This document shows, piece by piece, positions 17,896-29,355 of a stretch of DNA of 55,915 bases. The translations under genes were made by a program, and so were the position numbers. The DNA comes from Rhodopirellula sp. (GTDB lineage Bacteria; Planctomycetota; Planctomycetia; Pirellulales; Thermoguttaceae): the NCBI GenBank assembly GCA_012728855.1, contig JAAYEH010000218.1, positions 1-55,915 on the forward strand, written 5' to 3'. Numbering within the stretch: position 1 is the first letter of the stretch; every line of letters starts with the position of its first letter. The notes beneath the pieces were generated by a model. That model ran no database searches. It saw only the letters and a list, made by a program, of their open reading frames with translations, and had not been told where the DNA came from.

Positions 17896-18771
17896 ATGTC
17901 CTCCTCAGGAAGAACGTCAGCAGCCGACCGTCCCGACGTGGATCGCATCGTTCGACGCGTTCGTGATATCTCCGCGCTGCCTCATGCCGCTCTCAAGGTC
18001 ATGCAAGTGGCCAACGACCCGAAATCGGGCGCATCGGAAATGAAGCAGGCGATGGAGAGCGATCCGTCTCTGACCGCTCGTGTGCTCCGCTACGTGAACT
18101 CATCGGCCATTGGTCTACGTCAGCGGATCACGAATCTCCAGTACGCAATCGCCTATCTGGGGGTCAAGCAGATCCGAAACCTGGCGATGACGGCAGCGGT
18201 GAGCGATCTGTTCAAGCGGGACGACGCGCTGGGAGCCTATACCCGGATCGGCCTCTGGCGTCATCTGGTCGCTGTCGGAATCTGTGCCCGACTCCTGGCA
18301 TTGCGCCAAAGCATGGCCGATTTCGAGGATGTGTTTCTCGCCGGGTTGCTCCACGACATCGGCATCATCCTGGAAGATCAGTACGTACATAAGACCTTTG
18401 CCGAGATGATGGGCCACGCTGTTGAAGACCGCCCGCTGGTGGACCTCGAGCGCGAACACTTCGGCTTCGACCACACCCGGCTCGGAGAGAAGATCGCCGA
18501 GAACTGGCGCTTTCCCGACGGGGTCCTCGATGCCATTCGCCATCACCACGACTCCGATCAGTACACGGGCGATCATCTGCGGACCGTCCGCTCCGTGGAG
18601 GTTGCCAATCTCATCTGCACACTCAAGGGGCATTCGGCGATCGGCCTGAAATGCGTGCCGTTTTCCCGCTCGGCGATCGAGGGGCTCTCGCTCACCCGCG
18701 ACGACATTCAGGTTCTCTCCACTCGCCTTGACGAGGAACTTCGCAGCAATTCGGAACTATTCAACATTTGA
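17896..18771 (+). CDS. HDOD domain signalling protein
   Basis: This 291-residue soluble protein is nearly all HDOD domain. It starts with [15 protein letters not shown], continues with [17 protein letters not shown] and [15 protein letters not shown], and has an HDIG-like LLHDIG segment plus IRHHHD. HDOD domains are divergent HD-type domains that usually act as protein-interaction or output modules in signalling. The LLHDIG histidine-aspartate pair is present, so phosphodiesterase activity cannot be excluded by eye. The gene ends 4 bp before a hybrid histidine kinase on the same strand, which suggests the pair works in one pathway. Confidence 0.9.
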   Translation: MSSSGRTSAADRPDVDRIVRRVRDISALPHAALKVMQVANDPKSGASEMKQAMESDPSLTARVLRYVNSSAIGLRQRITNLQYAIAYLGVKQIRNLAMTAAVSDLFKRDDALGAYTRIGLWRHLVAVGICARLLALRQSMADFEDVFLAGLLHDIGIILEDQYVHKTFAEMMGHAVEDRPLVDLEREHFGFDHTRLGEKIAENWRFPDGVLDAIRHHHDSDQYTGDHLRTVRSVEVANLICTLKGHSAIGLKCVPFSRSAIEGLSLTRDDIQVLSTRLDEELRSNSELFNI

Positions 18772-18775
18772 TCGT

Positions 18776-20572
18776 ATGATCCGTCAACCTCGCAGCATTC
18801 TCGATTTGCTCCAAGCGGTGGAGACCCCGGCCGACGAGACCGGCGCCTTGGCCGCTTCCGCCCGCTTGCTCGATCTGTATTCACCGTCGCTGCTCGTCCT
18901 GGGCACGGCGACGGGGACGATCTATGCGGCGAAGTCCGCACAGGGAGTCGAGTTGGCGGACACCGCCCGACCCTTGCTTCTCGCGATCGCCGAAAGACTG
19001 GGCGACGTCGACTTCTGCGTCCTTGACCTCCCTCGTTTTTCCGATCTCGGCACGCAGTTCGGTGTTCGCGTCGAACAGTCCGACCATGTTCTCATCTTGG
19101 CAGGCGCGATTCGGCGGGAGATTTCCGATTTCGCGGCGCAACGACCGCTGCACCAGACGCTCTCCGCTTGCGCGGGCATCGGCTGGACGGCCGTGCGGCA
19201 TTACTCGGAAAAAAAGCTCATTCTCACAGAAAACCGCCACCTACGGGCCGAGCACGCCACGCTCAAGATGGCCCATCTGGAGTCGACCATGAAGGCCATC
19301 CAGGAGCGCGAGGAGAGACTGGCGATCGAGGCGAGTCGCCTGGCGACGGAAGAATTCCTGCATGCGGCCCAAAAAGCGAATCAGTCCAAGAGCGAGTTCC
19401 TGGCTAACATCAGCCATGAGATCCGCACGCCGATGACTTCCATCATCGGGTTCGCCGACGAACTGATGGACAAGGTAGAAGACCCCGACGCGGCGGAAGC
19501 GGCAGGAATCATCAAACGCAACGGTGAACACCTGTTGGACATCCTCAACGATGTGCTCGATATCTCCAAGATCGAAGCCGGTAAGCTCGAAGTCGAGCGG
19601 ATCCCCTGCTCGCTGCGAGAGATCCTCGGCGACGCCGTCGCCCTGATGCGCAAACGCGCCGAGGCGAAAGGCTTGCAGCTCACGGTCGAGACGTCTTCGG
19701 AGATCCCCGATACCGTCGTGACCGATCCGACCCGCGTGCGGCAGATCCTCATCAATCTCCTGGGCAATGCCATCAAATTCACGGAGCGGGGCGTGATCCG
19801 TCTGGAAGCAACCTGTCGTCCCGATCCGGACGATCGCCGCCGGCTCCGTTTGGATGTGATCGATACCGGTATCGGCATGATGCCCGAACAGATCGAAAAG
19901 CTCTTCAGTCCCTTTTCGCAAGCGGATCTGTCGACGACTCGCAAATACGGCGGGACCGGTCTGGGGCTGGCGATCAGCAAACGGCTCGCCGAAATGCTGG
20001 GCGGCGATCTGACGGTGCAAAGCGCGGCCGGCCTGGGTTCCCGCTTCACCGTGGTGGTCGACGCGTCTTCCGCTCAAGACATCCCGGACAAGCCGTTCCT
20101 CACTTCCGCGAAGACGGAAGCTCGAAACACGTCGACCGGCGACGAAGCCGTGATTAACGGCCGCATCCTCCTCGTTGAGGACAGCCCGGACAACCAGCGG
20201 CTCATCTCGGTGATACTCAGGAAAGCCGGCGCGAAAGTCGAGATTGCGTCGGATGGGCAGGAGGCACTGGATCGTCTTCTGCCCACCGCGCAAACCTCTC
20301 GGTCCGGCCGGACCGACCTCGGCGTCGACTTGGTTCTGATGGATATTGAGATGCCCCGGGTCAACGGCCTGGAGGCGGTCAAACGACTCCGAGCCGAGGG
20401 ATTCTCTCTGCCTATTCTCGCTCTCAGCGCCCATGCGCTGGAGCATCAGGTGCAAGCCGCAAGAGACGCGGGCTGCGATACCTATCTCTTAAAGCCGATC
20501 GATCGCAAGCGCCTGTTCGCGGCCGTGCGGCAACATCTCGGCACCGCTTCCGAGCGATCGCCAGGTAGTTGA
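18776..20572 (+). CDS. Hybrid histidine kinase with receiver domain
   Basis: This 598-residue cytoplasmic-looking kinase has no evident transmembrane segment. The N-terminal 150 residues form a possible GAF-like sensor, followed by a coiled coil (about 155-205). The HisKA helix carries SHEIRTPM with H214, and the HATPase domain has an N-box (about 327-335), a G1 box (DTGIGM, near 363) and a G2 box (GTGLGL, near 393). The C-terminal receiver starts [11 protein letters not shown] with phosphoacceptor D523 in VLMDIEMP, and has KPID near the end. The ATG at 18776 lies just after the HDOD stop; an in-frame start at 18728 would overlap it. No DNA-binding output is present. Confidence 0.92.
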   Translation: MIRQPRSILDLLQAVETPADETGALAASARLLDLYSPSLLVLGTATGTIYAAKSAQGVELADTARPLLLAIAERLGDVDFCVLDLPRFSDLGTQFGVRVEQSDHVLILAGAIRREISDFAAQRPLHQTLSACAGIGWTAVRHYSEKKLILTENRHLRAEHATLKMAHLESTMKAIQEREERLAIEASRLATEEFLHAAQKANQSKSEFLANISHEIRTPMTSIIGFADELMDKVEDPDAAEAAGIIKRNGEHLLDILNDVLDISKIEAGKLEVERIPCSLREILGDAVALMRKRAEAKGLQLTVETSSEIPDTVVTDPTRVRQILINLLGNAIKFTERGVIRLEATCRPDPDDRRRLRLDVIDTGIGMMPEQIEKLFSPFSQADLSTTRKYGGTGLGLAISKRLAEMLGGDLTVQSAAGLGSRFTVVVDASSAQDIPDKPFLTSAKTEARNTSTGDEAVINGRILLVEDSPDNQRLISVILRKAGAKVEIASDGQEALDRLLPTAQTSRSGRTDLGVDLVLMDIEMPRVNGLEAVKRLRAEGFSLPILALSAHALEHQVQAARDAGCDTYLLKPIDRKRLFAAVRQHLGTASERSPGS

Positions 20573-20856
20573 GCCGACCGGCGGGGAATCAGTTTTCCGC
20601 AGCCCGGCCGCTACCAGCAAGTCGACCGATCGCGTAGCGGCAGGCCGAAGGCGAATAGCCGGGGCACTGATCGGCACTCGCCGTTTTCCGGTTGCGCGAT
20701 TGTGCCGATTGCGCGGAATGTACAAGGCTTTCGTTATTTGACTTGTTGTGTACCGCGGGTTATATACTGGCAGGTATCAAGAACTGGCGAAGGAATATTT
20801 CCCATCGCCAGAGATCGCGGCGGGCCGGACTGGTCCGTCGCGGGGAGGTTGGGAGC

Positions 20857-22950
<2,094 letters not shown>

Positions 22951-23059
22951 CCGCCGACGCCAAGTGTGGCTTCTGTAATTCGCCCCCCCTGCCCCGGCTC
23001 GCTTGCGGCGAACGTCGGGGTACGATAGCTTGATGATCGGCGGGAAACTCAAGAGACTC

Positions 23060-23178
23060 AAACCGTAAACGTAGCTGAAAAGGGGACTGGCTCCGAGCAT
23101 GATTTGGGCGGAAATTCTCGCGAAAACGCCTCCCGCTCGGTGCCGGTCCCCTTTCCTGGGCTGCCGCGTTTACAGTTT
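23060..23178. repeat. Nested inverted repeat (GGGGACTGGC type)
   Basis: The outer arms at 23060-23071 (AAACCGTAAACG) and 23167-23178 pair with one mismatch. The inner arms at about 23078-23098 (containing AAAAGGGGACTGGCTCCG) and 23135-23154 pair with few mismatches. A related GGGGACAGGC palindrome occurs at 54078-54127. It lies in the 255-bp spacer before the PQQ-propeller gene. Confidence 0.75.
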
Positions 23179-23205
23179 AAATCAAGAAATGGCAGAGGCC
23201 CGTTG

Positions 23206-24462
23206 ATGAAAAGAGCCCCCTTTCCAAGCCCGGCGGCCATCGCGGCCGTGGCCATCCTGCTGCTGAGCGGTTCCATCGCGAGGCCGGCGGATTGGCCGCA
23301 GTTTCACGGGCCGGACCGGTCCAATCGCTCCGCGGCGACAGGGCTGCGAAAATCGTGGCCGGCGGAAGGCCCGGAACTTCTTTGGACCGCGCGCGGCCTC
23401 GGGCACGGTTTTGCGACGGTCTCCATCGCCGGCGGCCGCATCTATACCAGCGGCAACATCGACGACAAAACGGTGATCACAGCGCTGGATCTCGACGGAC
23501 GCCATCTCTGGCAGGCAGAGAACGGTCCATCGTGGACGAAGTCGGTGCCGGGCACACGAAGCACGCCGACGATCGACGAGGATCGGCTCTATCACGAAAG
23601 CCCTTTGGGTGAACTCGTCTGCCTGGCTGCCAGTTCCGGCAAGAGACTCTGGGGGCTCAACCTGCTTGAGACATTCCGCTCGCAGAACATCAATTGGGGA
23701 TTATCCGAATCGGTGCTGATCGACGGCGATCGGCTGATCTGCTGTCCGGGAGGACCGGAAACCGCCATCGTTGCGCTGGACAAGTTTCACGGAACGACGA
23801 TCTGGAAGTCTCCATCGGCCGGAGATCTCGCCGGCTATGCTTCGCCTTCACTGGGCAAATACCGCGGGCTCCGCATGATCTTCACGCTCACCGCCCGCGC
23901 GATCCTTGGAGTCAACGCCGATAGCGGTGCGTTGCTTTTCCGGTTCGAACACACGACACCGTTCGACGAGAGCATTTTCATGCCTTTGTACCACGACGGG
24001 CATGTTTTCGTCAGCACCCGAACGACGGGATCCGTTTTGCTGAAGCTGAACGTCGAAGGGCAGAGCGTCTCTGCAGAGCCCGTGTGGCGGACCGAGCAAC
24101 TCGACAACCAGCACGGCGGCGTTGTCTTGCTGGACGGCTACCTTTACGGCGCTTGCCACGTCCGCAACAACGGCAGGTGGGTCTGTCTCGACTGGAAAAC
24201 CGGCCGTGAAATGTACGCGGACCGGGGCATCGGCAAGGGGTCGCTGACCTATGCGGACGGCATGTTCTACGCCGTCAACGAGCGCGGCAACGTTGCGATG
24301 ATCAAACCGAACCCTCAGAGGTACGAAATCGTCAGCCAATTCGAGATTCCCAAAGGGGGCGAAGGACCGACGTGGGCGCATCCCGTCGTGTGTGGCGGAA
24401 GGCTCTACCTTCGGCACGGCGATTTGCTGTACGTCTATGACATTCGCGAGAAGGAAGAATGA
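23206..24462 (+). CDS. Secreted PQQ-binding-like beta-propeller protein
   Basis: This 418-residue protein has a signal peptide (about 1-27, ending SIARPA). The mature start DWPQFHGPDRSN is the signature opening of planctomycete PQQ-like (BamB-like) propellers. Repeated blade motifs (for example TALDLDGRHLWQ, ALDKFHGTTIWKS, CLDWKTGREMY) fill the chain. Such proteins act as extracytoplasmic scaffolds or as quinoprotein-type dehydrogenase domains; catalytic use of PQQ cannot be judged here. AGAGG precedes the ATG at 23206. Its TGA overlaps the start of the next gene (ATGA), so the two are translationally coupled. Confidence 0.88.
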   Translation: MKRAPFPSPAAIAAVAILLLSGSIARPADWPQFHGPDRSNRSAATGLRKSWPAEGPELLWTARGLGHGFATVSIAGGRIYTSGNIDDKTVITALDLDGRHLWQAENGPSWTKSVPGTRSTPTIDEDRLYHESPLGELVCLAASSGKRLWGLNLLETFRSQNINWGLSESVLIDGDRLICCPGGPETAIVALDKFHGTTIWKSPSAGDLAGYASPSLGKYRGLRMIFTLTARAILGVNADSGALLFRFEHTTPFDESIFMPLYHDGHVFVSTRTTGSVLLKLNVEGQSVSAEPVWRTEQLDNQHGGVVLLDGYLYGACHVRNNGRWVCLDWKTGREMYADRGIGKGSLTYADGMFYAVNERGNVAMIKPNPQRYEIVSQFEIPKGGEGPTWAHPVVCGGRLYLRHGDLLYVYDIREKEE

Positions 24463-27400
24463 CGAGGTTTCTTATGCCGAGGGCAATCGTGACCGGCGTT
24501 CGTATATGGATTGCCGGATGGATTACGTTGGTCTGTCTCCGTGCGACCCTCTGCGCCGAGACGTTCCATTGGCCAATGAACGCAGCGGCAGAGGTTGCCC
24601 AGGCCGTCAACATCGAGCCAGGACGGGTGATCGACGGAACGCTTTCAGGACAGGTCTCCTGGGATCCGTACGTTTGGCTCCGCTTGCCTGCCGAGGGGAT
24701 CGATGCCACGAGATTTCATTGGCTCACCGTCCGCATGTACTCTTCCACAGAAGCCGATGTGCTGGATATTTACTACCAGAGCAGCGACGGACACTGGTGC
24801 CTGGGCGGGAAATTTCCTGTCGCCAGAGGCTGGGCCACTTACCGCATCGACTTGAATGAGAACTCGTGGCGCGAGACGCGGACCGGAAACCAGTCGCGGC
24901 AATGGGGTGGACCGAGCAAGAGGGTCGCATCGCTACGGATCGACCCCGGCAACCAGGCCGACCGTTGGGTCATCATCGACGACGTGGTTCTGCAAACCGC
25001 GGAAACGGAGTTCCGGGAGGGTGTTGCGGTCGAACCGCGGGGCACTGCCGAACTCACCGCACTAGAGATGCCCGACGCGGCGAAGGCCGCCGAGCGTGCG
25101 ACCGTCGCGGCCCAGTGGAAGACGCATGTCCCGCCCGGCCTGACCAGCGGTACGGCGTTTGTACGGCTCCGCCGTGGCGACACAATCCTGCGGCTCGTCG
25201 AACAACCAGTCGCGCTATCCGGCGAAAGTTTTCGGATCGAGGCCGAATTGGCGATCTCCGCGTATTGGTATCCCGGACCGGCGACGGTGGAGGTAGGCTG
25301 CTACGAGTTGGACTTGCCCGACGGCGCGATCGTCTCGCGCCGTGATTGGATGCTTACCAACCATCGGGCCGGCACGGTGAAATCACCCACCGTGGAACTC
25401 CGCCCTCTGGGCGGCGATGCCGCGGTTTTCGTCGACGGCCGGGCGTTTCCCGTTTTTGCGTACCTGACGGCCGGCGACCCGCACTGGCAGTACCACCGCG
25501 AGGTCGCCAAGGCCGGAATCCACCTTTACTGTGACTGGTTCGGCTCGTCGCGCCACAGCGACATGGGCCACGTCGCGCCGGACCAGTATGACTACTCCAA
25601 GTTCGATCGCTATTTTGCCGCCGTCCTCGACATCGATCCCGAAGCATACTTTCTGCCGCACGTCGGCGTGACCGGGCCGCTCTGGTGGCAGGAGGCGCAT
25701 CCCGACGAACTCTGCCGTTTCGAGGACGGCAGTCGGGGGCCGACCTCGTTCGCCTCGGAACTCTGGCGGCGGGAAATGGGCGAGGATCTCCGCAAGCTGA
25801 TCACATATCTGCGACAGGCGCCTTACGCCGACCGGATTCTCGGCTACATCTTCTACAACGGCTACACGGCCGAGTGGCAGATGTGGGGAACCTGGCAATC
25901 CTCGCGCGACGACTATAGCGAACCGGCCCTGCGGGCATTTCGCGCATTCTTAAGCGACCGCTACAACAGCGACAATCGATTGCAGTCAGCGTGGGCCGAC
26001 CCTGCCGCCGCTTTGGCAACCGCCGCCATGCCCGACGGCGCCCGGCGCCGCCCCGGTGGGCCGCGCGTGCTCCGCGATCCCGACCGCGAGCGCCAAGCGA
26101 TCGATTTCTACGAGTTCATCAGCAACATGGACGCCGATGCCCTCCTGCATTTCGCTCGCATAGTTCGCGAGGCGACGGCGGGGAAGTCGCTCGTCGGCAC
26201 ATATTACGGCTACCTGACGGCGCACGGCATCAACCAGCAGGATTCCGGCCATTTGGCCGCCCGACGCGTGTTCGACTCCCCGGACATCGACTTCCTTGCC
26301 AGCCCACCCAACTATTGGTATCGCAAACCGGGCGAGGCCGGCACGTTCATGTCGGCGACCGACTCCTTTCGCCTGCGGGGAAAGCTCTGGCTCGATGAAT
26401 CGGACCACCGCACTTTCCTGACCGATCCCAAGGCGGGATACGGTCGGGCGGACACCCTCGAGGAAACGCTCGGCGTTTTCTGGCGCGAATTCGCCGAAGT
26501 GCTTACCAAACGGGCCGCGGTGAGCTGGTACGACATGAGCGGCGGTTGGTTTTCCCATCCGCGGATCCTCTCCGACATGGGCCGCGCCCATGAAATCCTG
26601 CGCGCGAGTCTCCCCCGCCGAAAGGCTTTTGCCGCGGAAATCGGCGTATTCGTCGATCCGCGGAGCTTCTACTGGATGCGGCCGACCGCGGCCAACGCCG
26701 CGCTCGTTCTCAACCAAATGACCACCATGCCGCAGTCGGGCGCTCCGTGGGATTTCTGCCTTCTGGAAGACATCGACCGGCCCTGGATGCCCGACTACCG
26801 GTTGTACATCTTCCTCAACGCGTTTTCGATCGACCCGTCCCGGCGCGAAGCAATCCATGCCAAGCTCCGTCGCAGCGGTGCAACCGCGCTATTCGTGTAT
26901 GCGGCCGGTTATCTGGGTTCCGAAGGCGAACCTCGGGAGACGATGCGGCAATTGACCGGCATCCGTATCGCGGCCAGCGACGTAGAAGGCAAGCCGCAGG
27001 TTCTGCTGGAAGAGGCCGATCCGCTGGCCGAGATTTGGCCGGTCGGTAAGCCGTTGGGTGCGAAGCAACTCACGGTCGCTCCGATGTTTCATGTCGAGGA
27101 TCCGCAGGCCCGCGTCATCGGACGGCTGGTCGACAGCGGGCAACCCGGTTTGGTGGCGAAGCGGATGGACGGCTGGACAAGCATCTACTCGGCCGCGATT
27201 GAACTGCCCCCGGCCTTGATCCGCGGCATCGCGCGCAGCGCAGGAGTCCACATCTGGATCGATAGCGACGACGCCCTCTACACGGACGGCGAGTTCGTCG
27301 GCGTTCACGCCGCAGGCGACGGGGAGAAAATCCTGCGCTTGCCGGTGGCCGCCGGAGTCGTCGATGCCGTATCCGGCCAGCCGGTCACCAGCGAAAACAG

Positions 27401-27464
27401 CACGGTGCGGATTTCTCTCAAGCGATCGGAAACGGTGCTGCTGCGACTGGAGGCGGCCCCGTGA
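24459..27464 (+). CDS. Large GH42-like secreted glycoside hydrolase
   Basis: This 1001-residue protein has an N-terminal signal/membrane segment (about 10-34), beta-sandwich regions (about 35-300), and a TIM-barrel-like domain from about 330. Barrel segments include VFAYLTAGDPHWQYHREVAK, HVGVTGPLWWQEAHPDEL, ILGYIFYNGYTAEW, KLWLDESDHRTF and VSWYDMSGGWF. A C-terminal flavodoxin-like (trimerisation-type) and beta domain complete it. The pattern resembles GH42-like beta-galactosidase relatives in clan GH-A. E in YTAEW and E/D in LDESDH are candidate catalytic acids, by analogy only. It starts within the PQQ gene's stop (4-bp overlap). Confidence 0.75.
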   Translation: MTRFLMPRAIVTGVRIWIAGWITLVCLRATLCAETFHWPMNAAAEVAQAVNIEPGRVIDGTLSGQVSWDPYVWLRLPAEGIDATRFHWLTVRMYSSTEADVLDIYYQSSDGHWCLGGKFPVARGWATYRIDLNENSWRETRTGNQSRQWGGPSKRVASLRIDPGNQADRWVIIDDVVLQTAETEFREGVAVEPRGTAELTALEMPDAAKAAERATVAAQWKTHVPPGLTSGTAFVRLRRGDTILRLVEQPVALSGESFRIEAELAISAYWYPGPATVEVGCYELDLPDGAIVSRRDWMLTNHRAGTVKSPTVELRPLGGDAAVFVDGRAFPVFAYLTAGDPHWQYHREVAKAGIHLYCDWFGSSRHSDMGHVAPDQYDYSKFDRYFAAVLDIDPEAYFLPHVGVTGPLWWQEAHPDELCRFEDGSRGPTSFASELWRREMGEDLRKLITYLRQAPYADRILGYIFYNGYTAEWQMWGTWQSSRDDYSEPALRAFRAFLSDRYNSDNRLQSAWADPAAALATAAMPDGARRRPGGPRVLRDPDRERQAIDFYEFISNMDADALLHFARIVREATAGKSLVGTYYGYLTAHGINQQDSGHLAARRVFDSPDIDFLASPPNYWYRKPGEAGTFMSATDSFRLRGKLWLDESDHRTFLTDPKAGYGRADTLEETLGVFWREFAEVLTKRAAVSWYDMSGGWFSHPRILSDMGRAHEILRASLPRRKAFAAEIGVFVDPRSFYWMRPTAANAALVLNQMTTMPQSGAPWDFCLLEDIDRPWMPDYRLYIFLNAFSIDPSRREAIHAKLRRSGATALFVYAAGYLGSEGEPRETMRQLTGIRIAASDVEGKPQVLLEEADPLAEIWPVGKPLGAKQLTVAPMFHVEDPQARVIGRLVDSGQPGLVAKRMDGWTSIYSAAIELPPALIRGIARSAGVHIWIDSDDALYTDGEFVGVHAAGDGEKILRLPVAAGVVDAVSGQPVTSENSTVRISLKRSETVLLRLEAAP

Positions 27465-27503
27465 GAGGTTGTCCGGACGCGGGGACAGCCTCTAAGGATC
27501 GGC
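27464..27503. repeat. Hairpin plus dispersed-repeat core
   Basis: AGAGGTTGTCC (27464-27474) pairs with GGACAGCCTCT (27483-27493), allowing one G-U. It sits in the 44-bp gap between the convergent GH42-like and zinc-ribbon genes. CTAAGGATCGGC at 27492-27503 matches the core of the repeat at 47971-47982. It could act as a bidirectional RNA end signal, though no U-run is present. Confidence 0.55.
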
Positions 27504-27508
27504 AGTCG

Positions 27509-27820
27509 CTAGTTCTCGCTGAAATCGAATGCCTTGACGGCGGCTTCGCGGCCGAGGGGGTTCTTGGCAAAGCGTTTCCGGCACTCGGGGCAGAGGTCGT
27601 AGCGGAGTTGCTGGTAGACGTCTTCGCCGATCTGGTCGCTTTGGCCATCCTCCAGTCGCTCGAGGATGTCCTGGATCTCCTGCAAGTGGTCGCGGTCGTC
27701 CTCGTCTTCCGCAACACGCTGCGGATCGAAGGCCGCATAGACTTCGATCTTTACGACATAACGAAGGTCTTCTTCCGGATCGAGTTCCCGTTTACACCCA
27801 TCGCACACGTAACGAATCAT
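27509..27820 (-). CDS. Small zinc-ribbon protein
   Basis: This 103-residue acidic protein has one CxxC pair at the N terminus (VCDGCKREL) and a second near residues 77-80 (LCPECRKRF), forming a likely split zinc ribbon around a helical acidic middle (EDEDDRDHLQEIQDILERLEDG). Similar small proteins are common hypothetical genes in planctomycetes. There is no signal peptide. The function is unknown. GAGGAG lies about 10 nt before the ATG at 27820. A GAGGTCGGC hairpin (27839-27860) lies upstream of the start. Confidence 0.8.
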   Translation of the reverse strand: MIRYVCDGCKRELDPEEDLRYVVKIEVYAAFDPQRVAEDEDDRDHLQEIQDILERLEDGQSDQIGEDVYQQLRYDLCPECRKRFAKNPLGREAAVKAFDFSEN

Positions 27821-27838
27821 GAGAGCGGCTCCTCACGT

Positions 27839-27860
27839 GAGGTCGGCAAGGGCCGACCTC
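27839..27860 (-). promoter_or_regulatory. Hairpin upstream of zinc-ribbon gene
   Basis: GAGGTCGGC (27839-27847) pairs perfectly with GCCGACCTC (27852-27860) around a 4-nt loop, in the leader of the zinc-ribbon gene read on the minus strand. It partly overlaps the palindrome CCTCACGTGAGG. It may be a ferredoxin-gene terminator or leader structure. Confidence 0.4.
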
Positions 27861-27980
27861 GAACAAGTTGAAGACGTTGCGAACATCTCCATCCTAATGA
27901 AAACGCGAGCACTGTGGCAAGGTCTTCTGGACAATATTCCCATGGTTCGGAAAAGACCGGCCGACGGCAACCGCCGGCGA

Positions 27981-28259
27981 TCACTCTTCACACAGCGGGG
28001 GTTTCTTTTCCGTAATTACCGGACACTGAGGGGCCATCTCCGCGTTGATTGCAATGTACTCCTTCCACTCGTCGGGAACATTTTCGTCGAGGAAGATCGC
28101 TTCCACCGGGCATTCCGGAACGCACGCCTCACAGTCGATACACTCGTCCGGGTGGATATAAAGCATTTTCTCGCCCTCGTAGAAGCACTCTACGGGGCAG
28201 ACGACGACACAGTCGGTGTACTTGCAGTTTTCGCACGGCTTGCAGACGACATGGGTCAT
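27981..28259 (-). CDS. 7Fe-8S/8Fe-8S ferredoxin (FdxA-like)
   Basis: This 92-residue ferredoxin begins [21 protein letters not shown] and carries the second cluster motif [12 protein letters not shown] near residues 40-51. The order and length match FdxA-type ferredoxins binding a [3Fe-4S] and a [4Fe-4S] cluster. The extra cysteines near the start (C6, C9, C12, C17, C21) should be checked before fixing the cluster type. It is a soluble low-potential electron carrier. AAGGGAG precedes the ATG at 28259. It lies upstream of the zinc-ribbon gene on the same strand, about 160 bp away. Confidence 0.93.
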   Translation of the reverse strand: MTHVVCKPCENCKYTDCVVVCPVECFYEGEKMLYIHPDECIDCEACVPECPVEAIFLDENVPDEWKEYIAINAEMAPQCPVITEKKPPLCEE

Positions 28260-28717
28260 GTAGCGAATCTCCCTTGGTACGAAACATCCGGTCAGTCAGG
28301 AAGGGCAAACGGGGGAACTTTTTACGTATTGAGACCGTCTAACGCCGTAACCGCCAACCCTGTCCGGACTGGACGGCACGGTTCGTGGGAATCTTAGTGG
28401 GGGTATCGGACAGCGTCAAGGTTTGCAGCCCATCCAGGGGGGGGCAATCTTGGCAATCAACCTTGCTTCCCTGGTCGATCGCATTTACAATCAAGAGTAA
28501 GGCTCCGAGATGGCCGGCTCCGTCCGTCTTGGCGGGTATAAGGTCGGGGCCTTTGGGCAAATGACCATGCCGACCGACTGGGCGGCCGGAGAAGGCAGTT
28601 TGGGCGTCGGCGAAACGTCGTCCGCGATCGCGCGGGGTAGCGTTTCGCAACAACGGATTCGCCTTCCGGCAAGGACTGGCTCTGCTGGCTTTCGCCGATT
28701 CCAAAAGGACGAGTTCT
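28260..28717. other. Divergent intergenic region
   Basis: This 458-bp region separates the ferredoxin and ECF sigma genes, which are divergent. Both promoters must lie here. Reading frames in it do not look like proteins, and I see no riboswitch or strong repeat. Confidence 0.4.
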
Positions 28718-29293
28718 GTGGCTCTCTCGGAAATCGACCGAAACTTGCTGGAACGTTGCCTCGAACAAAAACCGCGGGCGTGGGAGGATTTCGTCGACCG
28801 CTTCATGGGGCTGGTGGTTCATGTGGTCGGCCATACGGCTCAGGCTGGCAGTTTCCGGATCTCCGCCGCGGACCGGGACGACCTCACCGCGGATGTCTTT
28901 CTGAACATCGTCAAGGACGATTTCGCCGTGCTGCGGCACTTTCGCGGTCAGAGTAGCCTGGCAACCTATCTCACCGTCGTCGCCCGCCGCATTGTCGTCA
29001 AGGCCCTGTTGCGGCGAAAGGACACCGCGCAACTCACCGATGCCGCCACCCAATACGTCGCCGATTTCCGAGGCGTTCACGAGGAGCATGTCGTCCAGCG
29101 GGATGAAGTCGAGCGCCTGCTCTCGGAGCTTGAGGGAATCGAGGCGACCGTCGTGCGGATGTATCATTTGGAGGAGAAATCCTACCAAGAGATCGGCCAA
29201 GCGGTCGGGGTAGCGGAGAATAGCGTCGGTCCGATCCTCAGTCGCGCCCGCGGCAAGTTGCGGCGGTTGAACGTGAATCAAGCCGCGGGCTGA
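28718..29293 (+). CDS. ECF-type RNA polymerase sigma factor
   Basis: This 191-residue sigma-70-like factor has region 2 around residues 20-95 (WEDFVDRFM..., DDLTADVFLNIVKDDFAVLRHF) and region 4 around 130-185. Region 4 contains the helix-turn-helix SYQEIGQAVGVAENSVGPILSRARGKLRR. Only regions 2 and 4 are present, as expected for ECF factors. Start is GTG at 28718 with AAAAGGA upstream. No anti-sigma gene is adjacent, so regulation may involve another locus or a kinase. Its targets are unknown. Confidence 0.92.
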   Translation: MALSEIDRNLLERCLEQKPRAWEDFVDRFMGLVVHVVGHTAQAGSFRISAADRDDLTADVFLNIVKDDFAVLRHFRGQSSLATYLTVVARRIVVKALLRRKDTAQLTDAATQYVADFRGVHEEHVVQRDEVERLLSELEGIEATVVRMYHLEEKSYQEIGQAVGVAENSVGPILSRARGKLRRLNVNQAAG

Positions 29294-29355
29294 TCGCGGA
29301 CGCACGTCAGTGTCCTCGGGACACTACGTTCTCGGCACACTGCCGACGAAACGGC

